Assembly (NCBI GenBank): GCA_910578185.1
Contig: CAJTPN010000003.1
Coordinates: 242,857-306,856, forward strand
Direction: 5' to 3'
DNA length: 64,000 bases
Source: an uncultured Acetatifactor sp.
GTDB lineage: Bacteria > Bacillota > Clostridia > Lachnospirales > Lachnospiraceae
In this document: positions 34,560 through 43,988 of the stretch, one piece after another
Numbering within the stretch: the first letter of the stretch is position 1
How the letters are laid out: every line of letters begins with the position of its first letter
The notes under the pieces: model-generated
The model's database searches: none
Seen by the model: only the letters and a program-made list of their open reading frames with translations
Told to the model about the DNA's origin: nothing
Made by a program: the position numbers and the translations under genes

Positions 34560-35927
34560 TCACACCAATCCCCTCATAAATAAATTCGTACTTCCAAAGG
34601 CATTCAGAGGAAGCTTGTACACCGATATGTTCTCCCGACCGATACCGCCATCCGCCAACTGACTTTCAATTTTTTCCGGACATGCCCTGTTGGCCACCAG
34701 ATAATGTGCCTGTGGGTACCGCTGCAGCGCCTGATCAGGAGACAAAATTTCCCGCCCATGGAAACTTGTCCCCCACTTTCCCGGGTCATTATCACAGACT
34801 GCAACAATATTATCCAAACGGTTCATCCGCATAAGGCACAGTGCAAACTTAGCCGCCTTTCCGGTGCAAAACAGGACAATCTGCTCTTTCCCTGACATTT
34901 CCCGCACAAAATTTCCGTAAATATCCCGATCCGCCTGCGCCCTGATACCAATATACGCCTCATAAGCCTCCGGCTGCTCCGTAAACAGACGCATTTCCAG
35001 CCACTGCTGCGGCAGCATTTCCTCCTGCCGCAGCAGGCCCTTTTTCCTGTCCCCAATCATAATTTCCCGGAACGCACCAAGTGCTGACACAACCGTCTCA
35101 TCCGGCAGACTATGTTCCCGAAACGTCCTGTAAGGAGACAACGCCATCATTACCGACTCCCTGGCTATAAACGCCTGCCTGTCTCTGTCCGTAAGTCCGT
35201 CTTCCGCCATTTTTTGCCGCACATATCTGCACTCTGCCAGATTATATCCTGCGAATTTAGGGTTATATGTGGAGGCCGCCCCATTGTCCCTTCTGTACCT
35301 GTAAAAGTAATCCTTTAAAAACATTCCCCGTGTAAGATTCATATCCGTCAGATAACGAAAGCCGCAATCCTGAAAAGCCGCTCCCGGGCTTTCGTTCAAC
35401 CTGACATGAAACTGACGCAAAAAAGACGTCTTATAAATACCATTCCATATGTAAACATCCGGGGACAATAATTTCTCCATGTAATACCGATATGAAATAA
35501 CCTTCTCCGTATCTCCAAAAGGTTGTTCCAAAAGATATTGTTCTCCTTCAAAAGGCGTAACCATGGTGTAAAAATTCGCCTTCACATACTCCAGCTTGTT
35601 TTCAACTGCGGTTTTGTACAACACCTCATACATACCGGATTCGATACTGTCATCCGTCTCCACAATCCCCAGATAATCCCCTTTGGCCAAGTCCAATCCC
35701 AAATTGATTTGATACCCATAACTTTTCTTATCAGATGGAATCAACCGGATCCGATGATCTTTTTTGGCATATGCTTCAATAATTTCACGGGTTCCGTCTG
35801 TGGAACCGGCATCAATACATAAAATTTCCATATCCGTCAAGCTCTGCGCCAATACGCTTTCGATACATTCCCGGATATATGTTACCACATTTAAGGATGG
35901 CAGTATGACCGATACTTTAATACTCAT
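34560..35927 (-). CDS. GT2 glycosyltransferase with C-terminal GxG domain
   Basis: A 455-residue protein. The N-terminal GT-A domain has VSVILPSLNV at the start, CIDAGSTDGT near residue 40 and ETDDS (DxD) near residue 95, so it uses a nucleotide sugar at the cytoplasmic face. The C-terminal about 100 residues are the GxG domain (IVLFCTGKA, CDNDPGKWG, PDQALQ). The start at 35927 has a GAGG site; the frame extends 39 codons upstream. It is a paralogue of the next gene upstream. Confidence 0.88.
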   Translation of the reverse strand: MSIKVSVILPSLNVVTYIRECIESVLAQSLTDMEILCIDAGSTDGTREIIEAYAKKDHRIRLIPSDKKSYGYQINLGLDLAKGDYLGIVETDDSIESGMYEVLYKTAVENKLEYVKANFYTMVTPFEGEQYLLEQPFGDTEKVISYRYYMEKLLSPDVYIWNGIYKTSFLRQFHVRLNESPGAAFQDCGFRYLTDMNLTRGMFLKDYFYRYRRDNGAASTYNPKFAGYNLAECRYVRQKMAEDGLTDRDRQAFIARESVMMALSPYRTFREHSLPDETVVSALGAFREIMIGDRKKGLLRQEEMLPQQWLEMRLFTEQPEAYEAYIGIRAQADRDIYGNFVREMSGKEQIVLFCTGKAAKFALCLMRMNRLDNIVAVCDNDPGKWGTSFHGREILSPDQALQRYPQAHYLVANRACPEKIESQLADGGIGRENISVYKLPLNAFGSTNLFMRGLV

Positions 35928-36095
35928 TGTCCTATTTTCCTCCCTGATTCCCCTGCATTCATAAGCCCATACCTCTTTCCGGCGAGGCATTTCCCCTGTG
36001 CACACAAGCCACATGCACTTCCCGACTCCAGGCGCCGGGCACACAGTTACCGCTCCTCTCTTTGGCCCTGCACGCGATCACTGATTCAAACTACC

Positions 36096-37469
36096 CTACA
36101 ATATCCCAGGCGGCACATCCATCACCAGATCCGCTGCAATCCCCATTTGTGTAAGCTGTCTGCGCACCTCCCTGCCGCCTTCCTTCATAGATAACAAAAT
36201 CACCTCATTCTTACTGTTTGCCCGCGCTGCCAGCTCCATGGGTGAAATAATCGGAAATCCAAATTTTTTATCCCCATGCAATGCCTCATTATTGTCACAG
36301 AACGCGTCAATCCAAATCCGGTTTCTGTCACAGAAAAACATCAGTTTCTCTCCCCGTTTACCGCACCCAAAGATTACCACCGGACGGTTTTGTATCATAT
36401 GCAACAATTCCTCCACAGACTTTACGATCTCCCTGTCCCTGTCCGCAATCAACCGGGCATGAGCATCCCTGGACGACAAAAGAAGCATAAGTCTCTCCCA
36501 CCATTCCTTTCCATACATGGCTTCTTCCAGAAGTCCCATGTCAAAAGCATAAGACACCTGCTCTTTAAACCACTCATACGGCTTCGAAAGCCTATTATCC
36601 CGCCAATCTCCATGTATTCTTGATAAGATTTGTTCATATTTCGTAAGAAAGGCAACACTCATGGTAAAATAATAATATTTTTGATGGATTCCCTCCAAGC
36701 CATGTATGAAAGCCCCCTGCCCCTCCAGCCAACGAAATTCTCCTTCATAATACCCCAGTCCCTCTAGGCAGCCTGAAGAAGCCTCCTCCCGTCCCTGCCT
36801 GTAACGATAGAAGCTTTTGTCAATATACTCCGCTCTTTTTGCATAGGATTTCACCTGCTGCAGAAATCCCATATCCTGAAATGCCGCTCCCGGGGACTCA
36901 TGCAGCCTTATATTGTTGGCATGCAAAAATTCTCTGTTATAAATTCCCTTCCAAAGCACATAATCCGTTGACCTGAGCAGGGCAATTTGGTCCGGGCCAA
37001 GCACCCTTCCATACCAGTCCCGCCCTGGGATATGAGCCCCCTCCTTTCTGTCAGGGAAAATATACTGTCTGGCAAAATAACAGAATCCACTTTGAAGCCT
37101 GATAAAAGTATCAAAATCTGCGGAAGCATAATCAAGCCTGTCCGTTTTCGCCCGCTCATACAGACAACGATACATATCCTTTGCTATCCAATCATCCGTT
37201 TCCAGAATGGCAACATATTCACCCTTTGCATATTCCAATCCCATGTTGACCTGCCTGCCATAGCTTTTAACGCTGCTGTTTAAAATAACAATCCTGGAGT
37301 CCTTGCCTGCATACTCCTTTAAAACTTCTGCAGTGCCATCCACGGAACCTCCATCCACACAGATAACCTCCAGCTCCCGCAATGACTGGTTTACCACACT
37401 GTCCAGACATTCTCTAATGTAAGCCGCTACATTAAGCGACGGCAATATCACCGATACCTTTTTGTTCAT
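36096..37469 (-). CDS. GT2 glycosyltransferase with C-terminal GxG domain (paralogue)
   Basis: A 457-residue protein of the same plan as the gene downstream: VSVILPSLNVAAYIREC, CVDGGSVDGT, KSYGRQVNMGLEYAKG, ETDD, and a C-terminal GxG domain (VVIFGCGKR, CDNNEALHG). The two share long identical stretches and arose by duplication. The start at 37469 follows a GGGAGG site. Acceptor and donor cannot be read from sequence. Confidence 0.88.
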   Translation of the reverse strand: MNKKVSVILPSLNVAAYIRECLDSVVNQSLRELEVICVDGGSVDGTAEVLKEYAGKDSRIVILNSSVKSYGRQVNMGLEYAKGEYVAILETDDWIAKDMYRCLYERAKTDRLDYASADFDTFIRLQSGFCYFARQYIFPDRKEGAHIPGRDWYGRVLGPDQIALLRSTDYVLWKGIYNREFLHANNIRLHESPGAAFQDMGFLQQVKSYAKRAEYIDKSFYRYRQGREEASSGCLEGLGYYEGEFRWLEGQGAFIHGLEGIHQKYYYFTMSVAFLTKYEQILSRIHGDWRDNRLSKPYEWFKEQVSYAFDMGLLEEAMYGKEWWERLMLLLSSRDAHARLIADRDREIVKSVEELLHMIQNRPVVIFGCGKRGEKLMFFCDRNRIWIDAFCDNNEALHGDKKFGFPIISPMELAARANSKNEVILLSMKEGGREVRRQLTQMGIAADLVMDVPPGIL

Positions 37470-37519
37470 ATCCAAAAAGCCTCCCAGAACACGCTGCAAT
37501 TATGCCTCGCTGCCTTTAA

Positions 37520-38971
37520 CTACTGCCAGATTTCTTTCAACAGACCCTCCCAAAACTGCCCCTGATCCATATTTGCCTGTCTCTGATATATGGTGTCATG
37601 CGCATTTCGTCCCATCCATGCCAGCATATTGCGATCATGGTACAGACGGCATATTCTGTCCGCCATCGCTTCCATATCTCTTATATCCACAATATATCCA
37701 TTATATCCGTCGGTCACATCATCCTCCGCACCGGATACATTCGTGAGTACCGGAACCGCCCCTGCGGCCATGGCCTCCGCCTGGGAAATACTGTGTCCTT
37801 CAAACTCCGAACAACTGATCATTATATCCTGTGATTCCCAAAATTTCGGAATATCACTTCTGGAAACATATCCAAGAAGCCTTATATACTCCTCCAGACC
37901 TTCCTGCCCTATCCTTTGACATAAAGCTTCGCTGTAATTCCCTGACCCTGCAATATTGATTCGAAAACAGATGCCTCTGTCTCTCAATTTCACAGCCAAT
38001 ACCGGCAGTAAATCCGAGCGTTTCGCTTTTATCGTCACTCTTCCGGCATACCCGATTTGCAGGCATGTCCCATCCGCGCTCCACAGCCTCTTCAACCTCT
38101 CTTCACAAGCTACCTTCCAACCTAAATGTCTGATCTTGCTCTGCTCCGTTCCATAAAACAAAACTTTACTTTCCATACGGGAACTGATCACCAGGTACCT
38201 GTCAATGTATTTCTTCCACAAACCGTATGTTTCATAATAAATCCCCTCGTCACAGTGCTGTACGGCCACTACTCTGACCGAATCTGGGGAGAGCCGTCTT
38301 GCTATACACGCCGACCAGAATATATTATGTGCGAAATTACATACAACAGTGCATGGACCATTTTCCAAAATTTCTTTCACACACAGCCTTATTCTGTCCC
38401 TCTCTTCTCGGAGCTCCTTGTATCTTAACATCCGAGCCGGAAAGGTCTCATCTTTCACACTGGGTTCCATTTCGTCCGATGCCAGATACAGCCCCTGATA
38501 CCCTTTTTCTTTCAGATCTTTTGCCAGACCATAGGCCCACGACTCAACTCCGCCCAAAACCATTCCGTTTCGCAGGTCAATTAAAACTTTTTTGTCAGAT
38601 GAAAAATTCTTTAATTTTTCTTTCTCCATAAAAACTGCAGGAGCCAACACCGAATGATATAAAAAATAGTTCAGAAGATAATGACTGTGAACCACAATTT
38701 TATTTTTTGGCACGCCAAGATCCAATAACTGTTTGACAATTTCATCTTCCCTATTACATGTAATGAACAGGAATTCAAAAGACAACTGATTTAATATGTC
38801 CGGATGATATATTGTCACATCCTGGCACAAGCTTCCGCACAAAGCTTTATTGTTATCCAATATCCCCTTGGGCCTTATCCCAAGTGCCCTGCAGCACTCC
38901 AACCAGTATCTCCCCTTTTTCCCCGCGCCAAAAAAGTAAACATCTATAATTTTATTTGTCTTTTCATCCAT
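37520..38971 (-). CDS. GT4 glycosyltransferase with N-terminal GxG domain
   Basis: A 483-residue protein. Residues about 8-105 are the GxG domain (VYFFGAGKK, LDNNKALCG, LFITCNRED). Residues about 125-480 form a GT-B fold retaining glycosyltransferase, with QIGYAGRVTIKAKRSDLL and the family EX7E-type region SEFEGHSISQAEAMAAG ending in VPVLTNVSG. It probably extends a glycan on undecaprenyl phosphate. It overlaps the HAD gene upstream by 8 bp, so the two are translationally coupled. Confidence 0.87.
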   Translation of the reverse strand: MDEKTNKIIDVYFFGAGKKGRYWLECCRALGIRPKGILDNNKALCGSLCQDVTIYHPDILNQLSFEFLFITCNREDEIVKQLLDLGVPKNKIVVHSHYLLNYFLYHSVLAPAVFMEKEKLKNFSSDKKVLIDLRNGMVLGGVESWAYGLAKDLKEKGYQGLYLASDEMEPSVKDETFPARMLRYKELREERDRIRLCVKEILENGPCTVVCNFAHNIFWSACIARRLSPDSVRVVAVQHCDEGIYYETYGLWKKYIDRYLVISSRMESKVLFYGTEQSKIRHLGWKVACEERLKRLWSADGTCLQIGYAGRVTIKAKRSDLLPVLAVKLRDRGICFRINIAGSGNYSEALCQRIGQEGLEEYIRLLGYVSRSDIPKFWESQDIMISCSEFEGHSISQAEAMAAGAVPVLTNVSGAEDDVTDGYNGYIVDIRDMEAMADRICRLYHDRNMLAWMGRNAHDTIYQRQANMDQGQFWEGLLKEIWQ

Positions 38972-41216
38972 AATATATCTTTCCCGCTTCTATCCCCATT
39001 TCCTGCAGCTTATTCCTTATCTCCTGCCTGATTACAGTATGATGTATCGCTATGATAACCCGGTCAAAAGAACACTCCCTGATCTCTTCCGGGGATTTTA
39101 CCTGGAACCCTTCCGCCTGTAATCTTTCATAATCCTTATCAACCCACAGCAGACCGTCACATTTTGCATGCTTTTGCCTGGACTGCTTTACATATGCCTG
39201 CCCTACTTTCCCTGCCCCATATATAACAACCTTCCCCTGTAAAAGTTCCCATGGACAAAAATACTCTATTCCCGGTTTCAGGCCCGTGTGCAGGTAACGA
39301 TTCCACCCGGTAAGCCATTTTCCAATCTTTGTTTTCCTGTATTTTTCACATTTTTCCTTGTATCGCGTCGCCCTGTCAGATATCGCCAGGGCATAATCCA
39401 GAGAATTTCCTTGATAAACTTCCCGCACATTGCTTACGTCAGCCCAGAAATATATTTTTCTAATCTGCTTTAGAGAAATTGGCGGTGCAAACTCAATCAC
39501 ACCATTTTTTCTTCCCGTAGACGAATAGGGCATATAGCAAAAATACTCTGCAATTCTCTTTGGAGGTCTTGCGGCAATTACTCCCATATATTCTTTCACC
39601 ATATCCATTACAAACTCAGCACAAATCCCATTGCGGCTACAAGCATCTTCCATATGCCGTGTATAGGCTAACACAGCATTCTTGTACGTTTCCAGGTAGT
39701 ATGCTTCCCCTTTTTGTGTCTGTTCTAAAACAGGCAGCACCCTTCCCCCAGTCTCCCTGTATCCTTCTGTTTGACCGTGGGGGGCCCGACATAAAAGTTC
39801 TATCATATAGCACCTCTCCAAATAATTGGGATAAAAACTAAGGAAACTACATTGCCCCTTCTCTTGGGTCCCCCGAAAAGAAAAGTAAAAATTCCTGATG
39901 TCACCTGTATAAAAATTTCCAAGCAAACGGGCAAGGCACTTTTGGGTCAATCCTGTGCCATATAATTCCACAAACGCAAATTTATCATCGGAACAATCTA
40001 TTTCCTGTTGTAAGTATCGAATAACCAAACGTTTTTTATCCGCCTGGCTTTCAGCCAGATATTCCCGAAATGCCTGATTCTCCGGCAGCAGCGCACAGAT
40101 ATATTCTCTCTGTAACCATGAAATCTTCTCTTTCCCTCCGGTTTTCTGAAAGTCCTCAGGCAAAAAATTTCTCAGCGCTTTCAGGTCTAACTGTAAAATG
40201 CCTGCCAATTCCTCCAGGCAATCCACCTCCTCCAGAGCCCCTTTGAGAATCCAGATAATATCTTTTGTGGTACCTTCATATGACGGAAGTCTCCACGCTT
40301 TTCTCGATCCATATAGGTACATTGTCTTAATTGGATATTGTTTTGTCCTGATCACAACATCTGCAATCTGCTGCAAAATCCATCCGTCCCGCGCCACAAA
40401 GTAAAGCCTGTTAATCCCCCTCCTCACACTTTCCGTTAACACCCACCTGACATAGGAATATACGATCGGTCCCGCCAAAGAGCCTCCCACTTCCCCTGCA
40501 GTATCCCCCTCTTCACCCCATCTGATATATTTGGATATACCAACCGATAGTTGATGAAATACACTTTTCCCGGGCACTTCATATTCCATAAGCTTTCCGG
40601 GCTGGCAGTAAACTGCCTTTATTCCAAGCTTGGAAGCTGCCACTACATCCGAGGCCATGTTATCTCCAAAATGTACCCAGTCAGAATATTCCGCGTTTTC
40701 AAGTTCTTTTACAATTTGATAAAGCCCTCCGCTGCCTTTTGTCCTTCCCAAATCCGAGGACACATAAATCGGTATATCCCGGAAAACCTCGTCTACCTTA
40801 CATAAAATATGTCGTATCTGCTCTCCACCCAGATACATATCAGAAATCAAAACAATCCTTTCACCCTTGTCCTTTAATGATTTCAGCATATTGATATTAG
40901 AGCAAATTCCCAACGCACTGTTACATTCTGTTTCCACTTCAAGCGTCATCAGATTTTCCTGCTGCTTCTTTGTAAGGTAAGAAGTGGTTTCCAATACATC
41001 ATATATGTCTTTTAATGTGACCTCCTGCTTTCCCTTCCCTTGAGTATGTGCCCTGGCCCATTCCTCCGCCCCTATTCGCAGTTCATAAAAATTTTCAGTA
41101 AAAAAAGGTGCGTATTCACTGCCTTCCCGCATTTTTTCCCCCATAAGAAGGAAAATGCCTTTGGGTTCGGCTGTACAGCGGGTTATTAAAGTATCAAAAA
41201 CATCGAAAGAATACAT
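38964..41216 (-). CDS. HAD-like domain protein with unknown middle region and C-terminal GxG domain
   Basis: A 750-residue protein. The N-terminus is a haloacid-dehalogenase fold: DVFDTLITR (residues 5-13, nucleophile Asp5), VLISDMYLG (motif II) and HFGDNMASDV (motif IV), so a phosphatase or phosphotransferase is plausible. Residues about 220-640 are unrecognised. Residues about 665-750 are the GxG domain (VVIYGAGKV, VDKDYERL, IIAIHHTV, LQEMGI). The start follows a GGAGGG site. HAD domains of this kind occur in clusters that make phosphorylated capsules, where they may act on a sugar phosphate or a polyol phosphate. Confidence 0.7.
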   Translation of the reverse strand: MYSFDVFDTLITRCTAEPKGIFLLMGEKMREGSEYAPFFTENFYELRIGAEEWARAHTQGKGKQEVTLKDIYDVLETTSYLTKKQQENLMTLEVETECNSALGICSNINMLKSLKDKGERIVLISDMYLGGEQIRHILCKVDEVFRDIPIYVSSDLGRTKGSGGLYQIVKELENAEYSDWVHFGDNMASDVVAASKLGIKAVYCQPGKLMEYEVPGKSVFHQLSVGISKYIRWGEEGDTAGEVGGSLAGPIVYSYVRWVLTESVRRGINRLYFVARDGWILQQIADVVIRTKQYPIKTMYLYGSRKAWRLPSYEGTTKDIIWILKGALEEVDCLEELAGILQLDLKALRNFLPEDFQKTGGKEKISWLQREYICALLPENQAFREYLAESQADKKRLVIRYLQQEIDCSDDKFAFVELYGTGLTQKCLARLLGNFYTGDIRNFYFSFRGTQEKGQCSFLSFYPNYLERCYMIELLCRAPHGQTEGYRETGGRVLPVLEQTQKGEAYYLETYKNAVLAYTRHMEDACSRNGICAEFVMDMVKEYMGVIAARPPKRIAEYFCYMPYSSTGRKNGVIEFAPPISLKQIRKIYFWADVSNVREVYQGNSLDYALAISDRATRYKEKCEKYRKTKIGKWLTGWNRYLHTGLKPGIEYFCPWELLQGKVVIYGAGKVGQAYVKQSRQKHAKCDGLLWVDKDYERLQAEGFQVKSPEEIRECSFDRVIIAIHHTVIRQEIRNKLQEMGIEAGKIYYG

Positions 41217-41272
41217 TTCGGCCCTCCGTGTATTATGTTATCCGTGATTCCCACACACAACGCACTTTTTTG

Positions 41273-42709
41273 TCAAAAATCAAACATGTCCATCATCCAT
41301 TTTGCATAATCTACTAAATTACATCTTTCCCTGATCAACTTCATGTTGTACTCACCGGCCCTCAGCAACATTTCCCGATTTCTGCCAATGCATTCAATCT
41401 TCTCTGCAGCCTCCTGCCACCTTTCCACTGGCACTACAAACCCGTTTTTTCCATTCTCAATCACATCCCAGACTCCACTGACATTTGTCACAACAGGCAC
41501 TGCCCCACATGCCATTGCCTCAAGCATGGCCAGGCTCATGCCCTCAAAATCGGATATATTCAGATAAATATCCTCTTTCCCCCAGAAGTCTGCCGTCTCC
41601 GTCGGCGGTATCCAGCCCAGGACATGCACTTTATTTTCCAAATGATTCTCTGTTACAAAGTCCAGAAGCAGTTCCATGCACTCCCCTTCTCCTGCAATGT
41701 CAAATTCCACGTTCTCCATTTTACGCATGCATATTTCAATGATTTCAGGAAGCAAATGTACTCTTTTTTGTTCTTTCCTCAGTCTCGCCGCAAAGCCTAC
41801 GCGAAGCGTCCCGTCATGTTTCGTCCTCCTGCCCGCAAAAGCCGGAATCTGTATGGGATTCGGACGATATACCAACAAGTCTTTGTTTAAACCATACCTG
41901 TCCTGTAACTCCATATGAATTTTTTCACTGATGCATACAATCTTATCAATTTTATCCGACCAGAACTTCAGCCTTTTATATGTATTGCTTTCATCCCCAT
42001 GTGCAACGGCAATTAATTTAATCTTATCCGGAAAAATGGTTTTTACGATCCGTGCCGCATATAAAGCAATAGAACCATGGGTTACAAAAACGCATGGTAA
42101 AAAAGCAGCGATCTTTACCGCCATCTCTTTTATGGTTTCCAACTCATTTTCATCAGTAAAATGCAGACAAGCGCTTATGCACTCATCAAACTTCTGATTT
42201 GCTCCGCATATCACCCAGGTTTCCGCGCCTGATTTCAATAACTGGTTTGCCACTGTACAACTCCAGCTTTCCACTCCTCCCCAATTCAAACCGGTAAAAT
42301 AGGAATCAAATACAAAAATTGTTTCCTTGCCAATCCTTGCTCCTGAAAAGTCAATTAAAATTTCTTTTCTGCAGACTGCCTCTTTCTTAAATTGATCAAA
42401 CCCAATTTTTCTTCCCTGAAAGCCCAGTTCTTCCAACTGTGCAGCCATTTCATCTTGATACAGTTCAGGGAGCACTACAGTCAGTTGACATCCTTTTAAT
42501 TTTCCCGGAGAACAAACAGGAATCTCCTTTATTGTCGTCCCCCATTTCGTCGCATCATTATCCACAAATAAACTTACTTGAAACCCTGCAAAGACTGCCC
42601 ACTCATACCGCTTCACAGCCGCTTTGCCTGCTCCCCAGATAATTATTTCTTCCATGGAATGCCTCTCTTCCATGGAATGCCTCTCTTCCATGGAACGCCT
42701 CTTTTCCAT
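41273..42709 (-). CDS. GT4 glycosyltransferase with N-terminal GxG domain and repeated start region
   Basis: A roughly 478-residue protein. Residues after the start form the GxG domain (IIIWGAGKA, VDNDATKWG, CSPGKL), followed by a GT-B fold with LRVGFAARLRKEQKR, IAGEGECMEL, HVLGWIPPTE and ISDFEGMSLAMLEAMACGAVPV, close to the other GT4 here. Four ATG codons lie 18 bp apart at the beginning (42709, 42691, 42673, 42655), each with an upstream AGAGG, so the true start is uncertain. It begins just inside the end of the GT2 gene upstream, so the two are coupled. Confidence 0.85.
   Translation of the reverse strand: MEKRRSMEERHSMEERHSMEEIIIWGAGKAAVKRYEWAVFAGFQVSLFVDNDATKWGTTIKEIPVCSPGKLKGCQLTVVLPELYQDEMAAQLEELGFQGRKIGFDQFKKEAVCRKEILIDFSGARIGKETIFVFDSYFTGLNWGGVESWSCTVANQLLKSGAETWVICGANQKFDECISACLHFTDENELETIKEMAVKIAAFLPCVFVTHGSIALYAARIVKTIFPDKIKLIAVAHGDESNTYKRLKFWSDKIDKIVCISEKIHMELQDRYGLNKDLLVYRPNPIQIPAFAGRRTKHDGTLRVGFAARLRKEQKRVHLLPEIIEICMRKMENVEFDIAGEGECMELLLDFVTENHLENKVHVLGWIPPTETADFWGKEDIYLNISDFEGMSLAMLEAMACGAVPVVTNVSGVWDVIENGKNGFVVPVERWQEAAEKIECIGRNREMLLRAGEYNMKLIRERCNLVDYAKWMMDMFDF
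42656..42709 (-). repeat. Three tandem 18-bp repeats carrying alternative start codons
   Basis: Units read ATGGAAGAGAGGCATTCC (two identical copies, one diverged copy with AAAAGAGGCGTTCC). Each places GAGAGG six bases ahead of the next ATG. Translation is MEKRRS-MEERHS-MEERHS-MEE. The 18-bp period keeps the frame. Confidence 0.85.
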
Positions 42710-42714
42710 TTGAT

Positions 42715-43875
42715 CTACCACCACTCCCCCACTATTTCCTGCATCTTGACCATCCGGGACCTTTCCAATTTCCCTTTTAAAATGGAGATAACTTCATCCG
42801 CCCCTTTCTTCAAGGCCACAAGCACAATATCAACCTCCGGAAGGACACCTTCAGGAGTATATCGCGCTATTCCCCCTGTATCTGTGCATTGCTGGTCGAT
42901 AATATATTCAATAGGGATGTTCCGTTCATCCAAATGTCTTTTTAACCGCTTTCCCCATGCCCCATAGCCATAGATACAGATTCTTTTATCCCTGCACAAT
43001 TCCGCAATTCGTTGTATTAAGTCCAGATAGGAGCTTTCTATTTCCCTCATCTCCTTGGCGTCTAATCCAAGCAATTCCATCATATCATCAGTCCCCATGC
43101 ACAAATGCTCCGCCTCATAATATTGATAGCATTGCCAGCGGTAAAAGTGATCACTCCACGCCCGATAGATTCTCTCGCTGCGCAAGTATTCCGCCCATCC
43201 TTTCGGATTCTGCACAAAGAGACTGGCTCCCTTTGCGGTAAGCCCATCTCCAAGATAATCGCATATCATTATTCCCTTGTTAAACCAGCGAATTTCATAC
43301 CCGCAATATGCGATTTTATTCCAGACGACAGCCTCCGTAACAAACTGCTCTCCTTCAAATTCCGGAAAGGGAAATGCTTTCAAGACATCTGTTTTATATA
43401 CTTCCGCTTTATCTCCCTCCAGACCATGTTTCCCACGGTCCAGATTGGTCGCATCCACATATTCATCAAAGTATGGCTTTCCCCCTATGACCTGCATATC
43501 TTCGTGCATTCTCAACCCTGCGATTCCCGCAAATTTCGGATTATCTTTAATCTGTCCCCAATACTTCGCTACCGTGCTAATGGCATCATCCGTTAGATAG
43601 TCATCACTGTCAACAATCAGGAAAGCATCTCCTTTGGCTAAACACACCCCCCTGTTGACAGCCCTGTGCTTTCCTCCGTTAAGTTGTCGATAAAATCTGA
43701 TTGTGAACTTTCTTGTACATGCAATCCATCCGCTTACCAGTTCCTCGATGTTATCCGTGGAACCGTCGTCTACGATCAGCCATTCAAAGTCATAAACTGT
43801 CTGCCGCAGCAATGATTGATACAGCTGATGGATAATGTACGCCCTGTTATATACCGGCGTAAATACCGTCACCAT
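42715..43875 (-). CDS. GT2 glycosyltransferase with C-terminal GxG domain
   Basis: A 386-residue protein. Residues 1-270 form the GT-A fold: VTVFTPVYNRAYII, VDDGSTDN, and LIVDSDDYLTDD (DxD). The C-terminal about 100 residues are a diverged GxG domain (ICIYGYGAWG, IIDQQCTDTG, VDIVLVALK). The DSDD motif suggests metal-dependent transfer of a nucleotide sugar. A GGAGGG site precedes the start. It is not a close paralogue of the two other GT2s. Confidence 0.87.
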   Translation of the reverse strand: MVTVFTPVYNRAYIIHQLYQSLLRQTVYDFEWLIVDDGSTDNIEELVSGWIACTRKFTIRFYRQLNGGKHRAVNRGVCLAKGDAFLIVDSDDYLTDDAISTVAKYWGQIKDNPKFAGIAGLRMHEDMQVIGGKPYFDEYVDATNLDRGKHGLEGDKAEVYKTDVLKAFPFPEFEGEQFVTEAVVWNKIAYCGYEIRWFNKGIMICDYLGDGLTAKGASLFVQNPKGWAEYLRSERIYRAWSDHFYRWQCYQYYEAEHLCMGTDDMMELLGLDAKEMREIESSYLDLIQRIAELCRDKRICIYGYGAWGKRLKRHLDERNIPIEYIIDQQCTDTGGIARYTPEGVLPEVDIVLVALKKGADEVISILKGKLERSRMVKMQEIVGEWW

Positions 43876-43988
43876 CCAATTCCCTCCTGTCAGGAAACCG
43901 TTTCATAAAACTGTTAAAACAAACACTCTTTCTGTGGATTTCTCATAAAGGATCTCACTACATTACCTGCCGGGAATCCAGCATTTTT

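Noticed and set aside
42656..42709. Phase-variable on/off switch
   Set aside because: The 18-bp repeat unit is a multiple of three, so unit loss keeps the frame.
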